A stretch of 64,000 bases of DNA from Verrucomicrobium sp. (GTDB taxonomy: Bacteria > Verrucomicrobiota > Verrucomicrobiia > Methylacidiphilales > UBA1321), in assembly GCA_017849585.1 (NCBI GenBank), contig JAFIGT010000021.1, positions 62,001-126,000 of the forward strand. The letters run 5' to 3'. Shown here one piece after another: positions 42,544-52,235 of the stretch (within the stretch, counting starts at the first letter, position 1; each line of letters opens with the position of its first letter). Position numbers and translations under genes: made by a program. The notes beneath the pieces were generated by a model that made no database searches, had not been told where the DNA came from, and saw only the letters and a list, made by a program, of their open reading frames with translations.

Positions 42544-43430
42544 GCACGCTTGCTTACACGATCATCATTGCCACCTGCCAGCGCCCCGAGCCTTTACGCC
42601 GGGCTTTGGCCAGTATCGTGGGGCAGACATGTCCGCCGGAACGTGTGATTGTGGTGGATGCCCAGGTGGGTTTGAGCTCAGAACCGGTCGTGCGCGAGTT
42701 TACCCGGCAACTTCCTGTGCATTATGTGCGCAGCACCGTGGCAAGCGCGGCACAGCAGCGCAATCAGGGGATGGATTTGTGCGACTCGCCTTATGTGGTG
42801 TTTCTTGATGACGATGCGGTGCTGTATCCGACTACGTTGGAGCAACTGGGAATGGTATTTCACGAATTGGGAGAGGCCGTGGGCGGCGTCTCTGCACGGA
42901 TGGAAGGTTTTGAGCTGCCGGTGCCAGGGGGATTGCTCTGGTGGTATTACCGTTTACAGGCAGGGTATGGCCATCCGACGTACGGAGGAAAATTGTTCGG
43001 CCCAGCCATCAATACCATTGCCTGTTACGAAGGATCGAGCGAGGCATTGCTTCCGGCGGATTGGCTGTCAACCTGTTGTGTGATGTACCGGACCGATCTT
43101 GTGCGCCGGGAGAGATTTCCTGATTTCTCCGGCTACAGTTACATGGAGGATGTTCATCTTTCCGCGCGAATTGCCCGGACGCATGCGCTCTACTGGCATG
43201 CCTTGGTGCCATTCAAGCATGAGGACGCTTCGAGCGCATTCAAACGCTCCCGCGTGGCCATGGTGCGTCACCGCTTGCAAAATCAGCGCCGCGTGGCGCA
43301 TGAAGTGATGGGGCAATCGGGTGTGATCTTTGAATTGAAATTCCTTTTACATCGGATCGTGACGACATTGGCAGTGGTGCGAAGACGCGCGCCGGGATGG
43401 ATGGACGAGTTGACCGGATTGTGGACATGA
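42540..43430 (+). CDS. Family 2 glycosyltransferase
   Basis: A 296-residue GT2 enzyme starting IIIATCQRPEPLRRALASIV, with IVVDAQVG instead of the usual DDxS, the DxD-type FLDDDAV (about residue 85), and the acceptor-side acidic pair in YMEDVHLSAR. The pattern fits a rhamnosyl- or galactofuranosyltransferase-like relative, but the sugar cannot be told. It overlaps genes on both sides by four bases. Confidence 0.88.
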   Translation: MSTLAYTIIIATCQRPEPLRRALASIVGQTCPPERVIVVDAQVGLSSEPVVREFTRQLPVHYVRSTVASAAQQRNQGMDLCDSPYVVFLDDDAVLYPTTLEQLGMVFHELGEAVGGVSARMEGFELPVPGGLLWWYYRLQAGYGHPTYGGKLFGPAINTIACYEGSSEALLPADWLSTCCVMYRTDLVRRERFPDFSGYSYMEDVHLSARIARTHALYWHALVPFKHEDASSAFKRSRVAMVRHRLQNQRRVAHEVMGQSGVIFELKFLLHRIVTTLAVVRRRAPGWMDELTGLWT

Positions 43431-45520
43431 CGTTGTACTCGGTTCATTACCCGTTGCGTTGCGCGGTGTCCATTGCCACCCACAACCGCCTTTCCGAACT
43501 GGAGCGGACGTGCCGGATCGTGGCTTCATTGAATCCGGCCCCGGACGAAGTATGGGTGGTGGCGGACGGCTGCACCGATGGTACGATGACCTTTCTCCGG
43601 GAACGATATCCTTTTTTTCGCGCCATTGAGCATTTAGTGTCTCAGGGACATGTGAAGTCGCGCGATGAAATCATGCGGCGCACAGATTGCGATATAGTGC
43701 TGGTGCTCGACGATGACAGTCATCCAGTGGAAAAAGATTTCATCACGCGTCTACGTCAGCTTTTTACGTGGAGGCCGAAGCTGGCGGTGGCGTCAATTCC
43801 GCAGCAGACGGATGAATTTCCCGATACGTTAACCTGCGCGGATTTTGGTCCGCCGCAGTTTGTCGGAACTTATTCGAATGCAAGTGCGGCGCTGCGACGC
43901 AGTGTGTATCTGCAATTAGGTGGGTACGACATGGATTTTTACCACGCCTATGACGAGGTGGATTATGCTCTGCGGGCTGTGGCTGCTGGGTATGAAATTT
44001 ATCGACCGGCGCATTTAACGATTCGTCACCGCTTTTCTGCGTTGAACCGCAATGAAGTACGGATGCACCATCTCCATAGCCGCTATGAACAAGCCAGTAT
44101 CTGGCGTCGTTGCCCGTGGCCGCAGGCATGCCTAGTGGCGCTTTTTCGAGCCGCTCGACAGGCTCAATATGCATGGAAACGCGGCTGGTTCACCCGCGAG
44201 CCGGAATGGTGGAAGCAGGCCATTGCCGATTTTTCACGCAATCTCCAACGGCGTAAGCCAGTGACATGGTCCGCTTACCGCGGATGGATGCGTTTGATGA
44301 GGCGTCCTGCCCGTAGCGAAGCGGAATGGAGCCGGATGCAAACTGCCATGGGGATAATCCAGGAAGTAGAGGACCAATTGGAACGGCCGCGGGTTTCCAT
44401 CGCCGCGACGAATCCGTGTCACCTCTATTCGTTGGCCCGGGTCTTGGCGCGCGAAAATGCCTTGGGTACTTATTATTCCGGTTATCCGAAATGGAAGTTG
44501 CCGGGGAGTGAATCGGTGCCAGTGCAGACGCACAGTCTGCGCACCCTGGCGGTGTATGGATCATTGCGAATTCTGCCGCCGTCTCTGCGCCCACCCTCGG
44601 GCTGGATGTTTCGTTGGCAGGATGAAGCCTTTGACCGATGGGTTTCACGCCATTTGAGCTCGGTTGATTTCCTGCACGGGTTGCCTGGGCAATGCCTGCA
44701 ATCCTTCCGTGCTGCGCGCGAAAGGGGCATTCGCACCGTATTGAATCATGCGACCGGGCCGGTGCCGAGTTTGTTGCGGATATTGAAGCCCGAATATGAG
44801 CGGGCCGGGCTCAATGTGAATGAGGTCACTTCATGGGATGAAGACGCTCAGCGATTGCGCCGGGCGGAAATGGCTCTGGCTGACTATCATTGTGTCGCGT
44901 CGACGATTGTCCGCGACCAGCTTATTCAAGACGAAGGAGTGGCGGCGGATCGCATTTGGGTGATTCCGTACGGAGCGGATCAGGATATTTTTTATCCGCG
45001 CCACACGGATGGTCCGAAGGATTTCCGCATCGTCTATGCAGGGCAATATACCTTGCGCAAGGGGCTCCGCTTCTTGCTGGCCGCTTTGGCGGAAGTCGGC
45101 CAGCCGGATTGGCGGCTCGACTGCTATGGTCCGCAAATTGACAGCACACCGCCGAATTTCACGGAACGTCCGCGTTGCCCTGTGCATTACCACGGAGCCG
45201 TTTCCGCCCGGCAATTGGCGCGAGTTTTCAGGGAGAGCTCAGTGCTCGTCCTGCCTTCCTTGGAGGAAGGATTTGGGCTCGTTGTGGTTCAGGCGTTAAA
45301 TTGTGGAGTGCCCTGTATCGTCAGCGATAGTGTTGGCGCCAAGGACTTGATCGAGCCGCGCAAGAATGGATCGATTTTTCCCTCAGGAGATGCTAAAGCC
45401 TTGGCCGAGGAGCTCGCCTGGTGGCAGGCGCATCCGCAAGGTGCGGCAAACCGCCTTTATCCATGGGAAGAACCGGCGCGCAAACTCATTGAATTAAGCC
45501 AATTGGCCGTCACTGCATGA
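43427..45520 (+). CDS. Two-domain glycosyltransferase, GT2 fused to GT4
   Basis: A 697-residue protein from the ATG at 43427, which overlaps the preceding stop. The first 260 or so residues are a GT2 domain (AVSIATHNRLSELERTCRIV, VVADGCTDGTMTFL, VLDDDSHP). After a helical linker a GT4-type domain begins near residue 320: CPVHYHGAVSARQLARVF, the E-x7-E segment in EEGFGLVVVQALNCGVP and the preceding IVYAGQYTLRKGLRFLLAAL. It would add two sugars with one polypeptide. Both halves look complete. Confidence 0.88.
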   Translation: MTLYSVHYPLRCAVSIATHNRLSELERTCRIVASLNPAPDEVWVVADGCTDGTMTFLRERYPFFRAIEHLVSQGHVKSRDEIMRRTDCDIVLVLDDDSHPVEKDFITRLRQLFTWRPKLAVASIPQQTDEFPDTLTCADFGPPQFVGTYSNASAALRRSVYLQLGGYDMDFYHAYDEVDYALRAVAAGYEIYRPAHLTIRHRFSALNRNEVRMHHLHSRYEQASIWRRCPWPQACLVALFRAARQAQYAWKRGWFTREPEWWKQAIADFSRNLQRRKPVTWSAYRGWMRLMRRPARSEAEWSRMQTAMGIIQEVEDQLERPRVSIAATNPCHLYSLARVLARENALGTYYSGYPKWKLPGSESVPVQTHSLRTLAVYGSLRILPPSLRPPSGWMFRWQDEAFDRWVSRHLSSVDFLHGLPGQCLQSFRAARERGIRTVLNHATGPVPSLLRILKPEYERAGLNVNEVTSWDEDAQRLRRAEMALADYHCVASTIVRDQLIQDEGVAADRIWVIPYGADQDIFYPRHTDGPKDFRIVYAGQYTLRKGLRFLLAALAEVGQPDWRLDCYGPQIDSTPPNFTERPRCPVHYHGAVSARQLARVFRESSVLVLPSLEEGFGLVVVQALNCGVPCIVSDSVGAKDLIEPRKNGSIFPSGDAKALAEELAWWQAHPQGAANRLYPWEEPARKLIELSQLAVTA

Positions 45521-47013
45521 ATCCGGAGCATCCCCGCAAAGCGCCTTCACCCAAGCTGACATTGGGGCGTGTTCCCAAGATAATGGACTCGAATGAGTCC
45601 GAAATCCCGAAAGCGAGCGCGCTTTCCACTTTGATCTTGCTGGTCGGATTATTCATCACGATATCAACCGTCCAGGGAACGGTTTCCAGCAAGATTGCTG
45701 CCTACATGGCATGGGGTATTGGCTTGAGCTTGATCGCCAGCATCGCGACCGATTTGCATCAAGGTGTTCGCAATTTGGTGCGAACCGATGTCATGGCACT
45801 TTGCTCTCTCTACTTCCTCACTTTTTTCGAATTCCTCACGCCGCAAACGCGTTTTGACCAGATTCTCGCTCCACCCTCGGTTTATGCTGGAGGGACGGCC
45901 TGTGCGTGGGGCTTTGCGGGGATGGCTATCGGCCGGCACTTGACTGCGACGGGCAAGGGGCATTTCACCTCGCTGTTCGAACGACCAGTGTCCACGCAGT
46001 TCATCGTCAAGCTCTATTGGTTTTGCTTGGTGGCGGGCTATTTTTACATTTTTTTCTCCGTCAACTTCAACCCGATAGAAGTAATTTCGCAGAGTATGGA
46101 TGCGCGATTTTCACAGGCATGGTCTCGGGGACGATTTGGAGACTGGAGGGCCATTCTGGGCGAGCTTGGATTGCTGATTTATGTCATTCCGGCGATTGCC
46201 GGAGTCGTTCTGGCCAAGCGTGAAATTTATACGAAATCACAATTGATTCAGGTCATGAGTGGTTTTGCTTTTACGTTGTTCTATGGATTTGCAGGCGGGA
46301 CTCGTAATGTATTCGCCTCGTATTTGGTGACATTTCTGATTGGCTTCGCTTTTTCCCTGCCCCGGCGCAAAACGATGCAACTGATCGTGGTATCAGCCGT
46401 CGCCGCCTGCTTGCTGCTTCTGGCTTCCCGGGTGATGCTAGAGTTTCGCACGATCGGACTGAAGTACTATCTCGCAGGTGGAATAGATAAGGCTCTAGAG
46501 TCGGAGGGCGAATTCTTTATCGATTACAATCTTTACGTCATCTGCGAACTGACCGAAGTTTTTCCCAAACGCTATCAGTATATGGGTTGGGAGATTCCCT
46601 ATTTGGCAATCATTCGCCCCATTCCGCGGGCGATTTGGCCGGGAAAACCGGAGGGTATGAGTCTCAGCATCGAGGAGGTGCTCGGAGCTGAGGGGTTAAC
46701 GTTGGCGTCGAGCTTTGTCGGTGAGGCCTATGTATCTTTTGGTTTTGGTGGGGTTTTTGCCACAGGTCTATTTTTTGGCGCGATCTTTGGATGGTGGAGT
46801 CGATTGGCTTCGCCGCGTAATTCGGATTTTGGCGTTCTGGTTTATGCCTCTGGCTTTTTCGCAGCGGTGATTTCCATGCGCAGCCTCTTTGTATTTACTA
46901 CCGCGGTATTGCCGACAGTGGGAGCCATCGTGATCGGTCAATTCTTCCTGAATCAAAAGCAGCATCGCGCCTTGACCCTGGGCGGACAGAAGAAGCGGAG
47001 ATCTGGACCGTGA
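45517..47013 (+). CDS. Polytopic membrane protein, Wzy-like polymerase or ligase
   Basis: A 498-residue protein with about ten hydrophobic segments and a larger extracytoplasmic loop after the middle (GGIDKALESEGEFFIDYNLY, then YLAIIRPIPRAIWPGKPEG). The WPGKPEG-type loop and the layout resemble O-antigen polymerases and related proteins (EpsG/Wzy). It stands among glycosyltransferases in the exopolysaccharide operon, and no other polymerase candidate is present, so polymerisation of repeat units is the likely role. No flippase (Wzx) gene is seen in the window. Confidence 0.72.
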   Translation: MNPEHPRKAPSPKLTLGRVPKIMDSNESEIPKASALSTLILLVGLFITISTVQGTVSSKIAAYMAWGIGLSLIASIATDLHQGVRNLVRTDVMALCSLYFLTFFEFLTPQTRFDQILAPPSVYAGGTACAWGFAGMAIGRHLTATGKGHFTSLFERPVSTQFIVKLYWFCLVAGYFYIFFSVNFNPIEVISQSMDARFSQAWSRGRFGDWRAILGELGLLIYVIPAIAGVVLAKREIYTKSQLIQVMSGFAFTLFYGFAGGTRNVFASYLVTFLIGFAFSLPRRKTMQLIVVSAVAACLLLLASRVMLEFRTIGLKYYLAGGIDKALESEGEFFIDYNLYVICELTEVFPKRYQYMGWEIPYLAIIRPIPRAIWPGKPEGMSLSIEEVLGAEGLTLASSFVGEAYVSFGFGGVFATGLFFGAIFGWWSRLASPRNSDFGVLVYASGFFAAVISMRSLFVFTTAVLPTVGAIVIGQFFLNQKQHRALTLGGQKKRRSGP

Positions 47014-48107
47014 ATAACAAGGCTCGCCGCGTAGGCATCCTCTCCGTCGTGCCATCTCCGTACCAGCGGGATTTGTTTGAGGCTCTGTCCCGGCGGCCTG
47101 AAGTGGACTTGTCGGTTTTCTATCAGGAGCGACAGTCGCACGATTCGCCGTGGCCGGAGGCACCCCTTGCCGCATACGAGAAAATTCTACCCGGTTTTTA
47201 TCTGCGAATCGGTACAGTGCGAAGTCATGTCAATTGGTCCTTACCCTCCATACCGAATTTTGATCTGTGGATCATTAACGCCTCATTGACCTCTGCTACA
47301 GCGCAAGGATTGATGCGTGGCGGATTGGCAGGGGAAAAGTGGTTGTTCTGGGGAGAGCGATTGACCCGATCGGATTCGCCTTGGCGAACGTGGATGCAGG
47401 ATTATCTGGCGTCGGCTTTGGATGGGGCGACAGCCATCCTTTCGATCGGGTCGCTGGCGCGGCGAGATTATGAGCGACGTTTTCCGACGTTACAGCATGC
47501 GACAATCCCGTATTGCACGCGATTGGAGGATTTTTCGCGCGCCGCGGAAAAGCGCAGGGAGTCGTCGGATGTGACCTTTTTGTTTTGCGGCCAGATGATT
47601 CCCCGCAAAGGAATTGATCTTTTGCTGGCCTCCTTTGCGCGTTTGGTGGAGGAGGGAATACCAGTCAGGCTCCGCCTCGTAGGGCGCGAGGCTGGATTGC
47701 CTAAATTACTGAAATCGTACTCGTCTTGTGTGACGCAGCGTATACAGTACGCAGGCTTTTGTGCGCCAGCCGATTTGCCGTCCGAATTTGCGCAGGCGGA
47801 TGTCTTTGTCATCCCGAGTCGCCACGACGGCTGGGGTGTGGTGGTCAATCAGGCGTTGGCTTCGGGGCTTCCGGTTCTAGCATCGGATCAAGTGGGTGCG
47901 GCGCGCGATTATGTGATATCCGGTGAGAATGGATTGCTCTTTCCCGCTGGAAATGAAGAAGCTCTGTATCTGGCCATGAAGCAAATTGCGACTCATCGCG
48001 AATGGATTCGCCCGTGGGGAGAGAAATCGGTCCGTCTGGCGAACGAGTTGACTCCTGAGGTCGGTGCGGAAAAAATGGTTCAAGCCATATATCAAGCCCT
48101 GTCATGA
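47010..48107 (+). CDS. Family 4 glycosyltransferase
   Basis: A 365-residue GT-B enzyme starting with GTG in a four-base overlap with the previous gene. The C-terminal domain has TFLFCGQMIPRKGIDLLL and FVIPSRHDGWGVVVNQALASG, the retaining GT4 signature with E replaced by G at the first acidic position of E-x7-E. The N-terminal domain begins RVGILSVVPSPYQRDLF. Donor unknown. Confidence 0.87.
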   Translation: MNNKARRVGILSVVPSPYQRDLFEALSRRPEVDLSVFYQERQSHDSPWPEAPLAAYEKILPGFYLRIGTVRSHVNWSLPSIPNFDLWIINASLTSATAQGLMRGGLAGEKWLFWGERLTRSDSPWRTWMQDYLASALDGATAILSIGSLARRDYERRFPTLQHATIPYCTRLEDFSRAAEKRRESSDVTFLFCGQMIPRKGIDLLLASFARLVEEGIPVRLRLVGREAGLPKLLKSYSSCVTQRIQYAGFCAPADLPSEFAQADVFVIPSRHDGWGVVVNQALASGLPVLASDQVGAARDYVISGENGLLFPAGNEEALYLAMKQIATHREWIRPWGEKSVRLANELTPEVGAEKMVQAIYQALS

Positions 48108-48129
48108 TTCCTCTGCATAAGGTAAAGCG

Positions 48130-49287
48130 ATGAAGATTCTCCTCGTGAGTAGCAGTTCCGGATCGCGGGGCGGTGGAGAGAAGTTTCTCATATCACTGGC
48201 GAAATCACTCACCGATATCGGGCATGAAGTATTGCTTTGGACTTCCGAGCATTCGCGAATGGATGAGCTATGCGACGAATTTGAGCCATATGGCAAAGTG
48301 CTGAGATCCGCCTATCACAACACGTACGATTATTTAACCCGCCCTTTGGCGACATTGTGGAATGGCGCTGATGTCCGCCGGTTTGCGTCGGAATGGGATG
48401 CGCTGGATGTGGATGTCGTCCATGTGAACAAGCAGAATCTGGAGGATGGCCTGGACTTGTTGCGGGCGACCCGACTATGCCGGGCGCCTTCGATTTGCAC
48501 GGTTCATTTAACCCAAGGTGAAGTCATTTTTGGCGCCAAATTTGGATGGTTCCGCGATTGGATATCAGCACGTGAGCTCAGACGATATGCGGGTCATTAT
48601 GTAACGGTGCTGGAGAGTCGTAGCGCGGAATTACGCCGTGTAGTAGCCAGCCCGGAGCGAGTGACCACCATCGACAACGGAGTGGCCCCGTTTGATTTTA
48701 ATCGCAAGGAAGGGTGGCGACTGGACGTGCGGAAGCGTTTTCGGTGGAGCGAGGAGCACTTTGTCATTTGCTGCGTGGCGCGCATGGTCGAGCAGAAGCG
48801 ACCGCAACTTTTCCTCGATCTGGCCTTGCGTTATCATCAACGAAATCGACAGGCACGATTTCTGTGGGTGGGAGATGGTACACATACTGAGGAGTGGGAT
48901 GAGCGGGTGCGGGAAGCTGGTGCGGGTGAGTGGATTCATCGATTGCCGTGGCAGCAGGAGGTGGCTCCGTATCTGGCGGCCGCAGATCTTTATTTGCACA
49001 CGGCGGCTTACGAGGGATGCCCGTTTTCGCTTCTAGAGGCGATGGCGGCGGGGCTGCCGTGTCTTGTCGCGCGCGATCTTTTGGAGACGATGCCTTCTTT
49101 CACCGAGGGAGAACTGACCGCCGTCGATTCGGAAAAGGGATTGGAAACGCTGGATCTTTCAGGAGCAGCATTACAGAAAATGCAGGAGCGTACGCAGCAA
49201 ATTGTGGCCGAGCGTTTCTCGCTGCAGGCGATGGCCCGGCGGTACGAAGCCGTCTACCGTCAGGTCGCTCGGGCCCCGCGATTGTAG
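48130..49287 (+). CDS. Family 4 glycosyltransferase
   Basis: A 385-residue GT-B enzyme: ILLVSSSSGSRGGGEKFLISLAK at the start, ICCVARMVEQKRPQLFLDLA in the middle, and HTAAYEGCPFSLLEAMAAGLP with the E-x7-E motif. It is the last plus-strand sugar gene and its 3' end overlaps that of the convergent tyrosine-kinase gene by 28 bases. Confidence 0.88.
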   Translation: MKILLVSSSSGSRGGGEKFLISLAKSLTDIGHEVLLWTSEHSRMDELCDEFEPYGKVLRSAYHNTYDYLTRPLATLWNGADVRRFASEWDALDVDVVHVNKQNLEDGLDLLRATRLCRAPSICTVHLTQGEVIFGAKFGWFRDWISARELRRYAGHYVTVLESRSAELRRVVASPERVTTIDNGVAPFDFNRKEGWRLDVRKRFRWSEEHFVICCVARMVEQKRPQLFLDLALRYHQRNRQARFLWVGDGTHTEEWDERVREAGAGEWIHRLPWQQEVAPYLAAADLYLHTAAYEGCPFSLLEAMAAGLPCLVARDLLETMPSFTEGELTAVDSEKGLETLDLSGAALQKMQERTQQIVAERFSLQAMARRYEAVYRQVARAPRL

Positions 49288-51401
49288 TATTCCTTATACT
49301 GATAGTAGTAGTACTCGGGCAGATTGGTATCCACGAAATTCATGACCAAACCGAGGATGTTGACTTGACGCTGGTAGAGCAAATCCATTGCGTTGCGCGA
49401 TAACCGTGCGGATGTGTACGACGTGCGCATGAGAAAAATGGTTCCATCCAGTTTGGGCGCAAGACTGGCGGTATCGTCCGTGGCCAAAATTGGGGCGCTG
49501 TCGACGACGACGTAATCATATTCATTGCGCATTTCTTGGAAGATGGAGGGTACGAGCGAGGAGAGAAAGAGTTCGCCGGGATTGGGGGGAGTTGCCCCAC
49601 GGGGAATGATGTGGAAATGGTAGGCGGCGCTTTCTTGAATTGCATCGCGCCAGTTCATTTGGTTGCTAAGGATGTCGCTTAGACCGTGTTGATTGTTCAC
49701 GGAAAAGGCATCGTGGATGCGTCCGCGACGCAGATCCGCATCGACAAGGAGGACTCGGGATCCGGCAAACGCCATGGTGATGGCCAGATTGGAGGCGAAG
49801 GTTGATTTGCCTTCATTGGGAATGGCGCTGGTGATGAGAAGCGTCTTGGGGCGCGTTCCATCAATGGCCATGAAGAGGAGTGAGGAACGGACATTGCGAA
49901 ACGATTCGGCGTAGACATGACGCCGATCGTCCTGCACCAGGAGACTCGGGCCGCCTTTTTTACGGGCAAGAGTCGGATCCATCGGAATTTGTCCCAGCAC
50001 AGGTTCTTCGAAATGATCGCGTAACTCGGTGAATGAATTGATGCGATCGTCGATTCGGTCTAGGAGGAAGAGGATAGCGACGCCGGCCAGCGCTCCGAGG
50101 AGGAGTCCCTGAAATAACATGCCGCTCATGCCCACATGAACCGCTTGGGCGAGTCCTGGGCGCTCCATGATGGAGATCATTTCCTGATCGATATTCTGGC
50201 TCAAATCGACGCTTTGCACGCTGCTGACAAGTCGCTCATAGAGTCCCTGCAGGCGTTGCTTCTTGGACTTCATCCGCTGGTAATCGGCCATGCGGCGGTT
50301 CACATCGAGGGCCTTGACTTCCTCACTCTTAATCAGTTCCTGCAGGTTCTGGATTTGGAGTCTAAGTCCTTCGCGGCGATTGTTGAGTTGCTCAAGACTT
50401 TGCTTTTTGAACATATCCAGCAGGGTTTGCTGGCGCTGGATTTCAGCGTTCAGCGCAATGATCCTGGGATGTTTCGGTTTGAGGTATTGGGAGAGTTCGT
50501 CGCGTTGGATGAGGAGCAGCTGGATCTGCTGGTTGGAATTACGGTACTCCGATTCGGGGCTGAGGAGGTCGCCGGCCGCCGCTTTGATTTCCTCGGTATC
50601 GGGCGTCCGCTTATCGGATGGGACTGCGTTTGAAGAGCTTTTGGCGGGGGATTGGGGTTTGGGGCTGTTGGTGGACCGGCGTTCAATATTCTGGTCCAGT
50701 GTGAGCTTGCTTAGGAGCTGAAATTCGGTGTTGAGGTCGTCGAGTTGCTTGTTGAGGTTGATGAGATAGGTGGCGTTTTTGTTGCCTTGCTCCTCCATGA
50801 AAATGACATTGTTTTCCTTTTGAAAACTGAGCATTTCCTCATCGACTTGATTAATTTCCTTTTCAATTTTATCCACCTGTTCCTTGATGGCTAGGAGGGC
50901 GCTTTGAGATTTTTCCGTGCGGGTTTCCTTGCGGCGGCTGATGTACTCCTCCATGACGGCGTCGAGAAAGGCCTGCGTGTAGTTCGGCTCGGATCCGGAT
51001 GCCTGAAGGGTGAAGATGGACGTGCGGGGTTGCTGGTAGGCGCTAATGGAGACTGGGATCGGCGCGAGGTCGGGCTTCAATGCTTGAACCCGGGCGCGGG
51101 CGCGGGCGCGAACCTCGGCGCTTTGCATGAGCTCGAGCTGGGTGCCGATGAAGTTGACGCTTTCATCGCTGACAACCGCATTCTCGGGTAGGAACATGCG
51201 TGGGCTGACGATGAGTTTGCCACTGGAAATGTAGGTGGGTTGAATTTGGGCAAAACGGTACGCTTGGATGCAAAGACCCACAGAAATCGTCAGCAGGGGG
51301 ACATACCATCGGCGCTTGACCAAGGCGCGATAGCGGTGAAGCTTCGTAAAGAAAGCGGCCGACCAGCTCGAGAGGGTAGGTGGGGCAGTGATGGAGGACA
51401 T
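49260..51401 (-). CDS. Wzc-like polysaccharide co-polymerase / bacterial tyrosine kinase
   Basis: A 713-residue inner-membrane protein controlling chain length and export. Two transmembrane helices (about 34-50 and 430-450) flank a periplasmic coiled-coil region. The cytosolic C-terminal kinase has the Walker A motif SAIPNEGKST (about 525-534), Walker A' LLVDADLRRG (about 551-560), Walker B YVVVDSAP and a terminal tyrosine cluster (EYYYYQYKEYYN) for autophosphorylation. The kinase is fused to the chain-length domain as in Wzc, not split as in Gram-positive bacteria. It is the last gene of the export operon. Confidence 0.93.
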   Translation of the reverse strand: MSSITAPPTLSSWSAAFFTKLHRYRALVKRRWYVPLLTISVGLCIQAYRFAQIQPTYISSGKLIVSPRMFLPENAVVSDESVNFIGTQLELMQSAEVRARARARVQALKPDLAPIPVSISAYQQPRTSIFTLQASGSEPNYTQAFLDAVMEEYISRRKETRTEKSQSALLAIKEQVDKIEKEINQVDEEMLSFQKENNVIFMEEQGNKNATYLINLNKQLDDLNTEFQLLSKLTLDQNIERRSTNSPKPQSPAKSSSNAVPSDKRTPDTEEIKAAAGDLLSPESEYRNSNQQIQLLLIQRDELSQYLKPKHPRIIALNAEIQRQQTLLDMFKKQSLEQLNNRREGLRLQIQNLQELIKSEEVKALDVNRRMADYQRMKSKKQRLQGLYERLVSSVQSVDLSQNIDQEMISIMERPGLAQAVHVGMSGMLFQGLLLGALAGVAILFLLDRIDDRINSFTELRDHFEEPVLGQIPMDPTLARKKGGPSLLVQDDRRHVYAESFRNVRSSLLFMAIDGTRPKTLLITSAIPNEGKSTFASNLAITMAFAGSRVLLVDADLRRGRIHDAFSVNNQHGLSDILSNQMNWRDAIQESAAYHFHIIPRGATPPNPGELFLSSLVPSIFQEMRNEYDYVVVDSAPILATDDTASLAPKLDGTIFLMRTSYTSARLSRNAMDLLYQRQVNILGLVMNFVDTNLPEYYYYQYKEYYNRGARAT

Positions 51402-51404
51402 GGA

Positions 51405-52235
51405 TCAGAAATTGATGAGGCGCTGTGGAATGATAATCAGGTCTTCTGGTTTGACGACCGGATCATGGCTGGTGTCGCCTTTATCAAAAACTTCCGTGCA
51501 GTCTACAATGGTTGTTTCGGTTTCCTTGGAATCCAGTGCCTTCTTGCGGACGAGTTTCACTTTGCGTTTGTCCGCAAAGTCACCGAATCCCCCGGCACGC
51601 AACACTGCCTTGCTGACGGTATAGTTCTCATCCTCGCGAATATCCTGGGCGCCGGGGGAGCGTACTTGGCCGACGACATAAATCTTTCCCATCTTGGCCC
51701 GGGAACGGGCCGTAACGTCCATGGAAAGCAGGACGGTGGCTTGGTAATAATAATCCTTTTCGAACAAGGCCTTGAGTTCCTCGGCTAGTTTTTTCAGGGT
51801 TTTGCCTGCAGCCGGTATGCGACCCAGAAGAGGTACTTCAATTTCCCCCGAGTCATTCAAGGGCAGGGACCGGGGAGCTTCGTGATCTTCAACAACGCGG
51901 AAATTAATGACATCTCCCACGATGAGGGGGCGTTTGTCGTCGATTTTGTCCATGCTGGGGGGCATGACGACATTTTTGGGGCCGCTGCTTGTGGGAGATT
52001 GGGTGGGTTGCGAGCTGGTGGACGGCGCTAGGGGGGAATTGGTCGGAGCCGTGGCGGAAGTAGTAGATTCAAGAGCGGGGCGTAAGGCCGGGGGAGGGGG
52101 AATGGGCGGCGTGGTGTTTGGCGGATTATATTGCGCAAAGACGGCCCCACTGGGAAGCATCAGGGTGATTGCCAAAACCACGATCACAGCGGACGAGCGC
52201 ATGATATATAAAGTCGGCCTTTTACCAGCAATCAT
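51405..52235 (-). CDS. Wza-like polysaccharide export protein
   Basis: A 276-residue protein with a signal peptide (cleavage near residue 35) and a Pro/Ser/Thr-rich stretch before the export domain. The PES domain begins at IVGDVINFRVVEDHEAPRSL (about 105-125) and an SLBB-like domain follows (KIYVVGQVRSPGAQDI). No lipobox is seen, so it may not be a lipoprotein like Wza. It forms the outer part of the export channel with the Wzc-like kinase, whose gene lies 3 bases downstream. Confidence 0.87.
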   Translation of the reverse strand: MIAGKRPTLYIMRSSAVIVVLAITLMLPSGAVFAQYNPPNTTPPIPPPPALRPALESTTSATAPTNSPLAPSTSSQPTQSPTSSGPKNVVMPPSMDKIDDKRPLIVGDVINFRVVEDHEAPRSLPLNDSGEIEVPLLGRIPAAGKTLKKLAEELKALFEKDYYYQATVLLSMDVTARSRAKMGKIYVVGQVRSPGAQDIREDENYTVSKAVLRAGGFGDFADKRKVKLVRKKALDSKETETTIVDCTEVFDKGDTSHDPVVKPEDLIIIPQRLINF

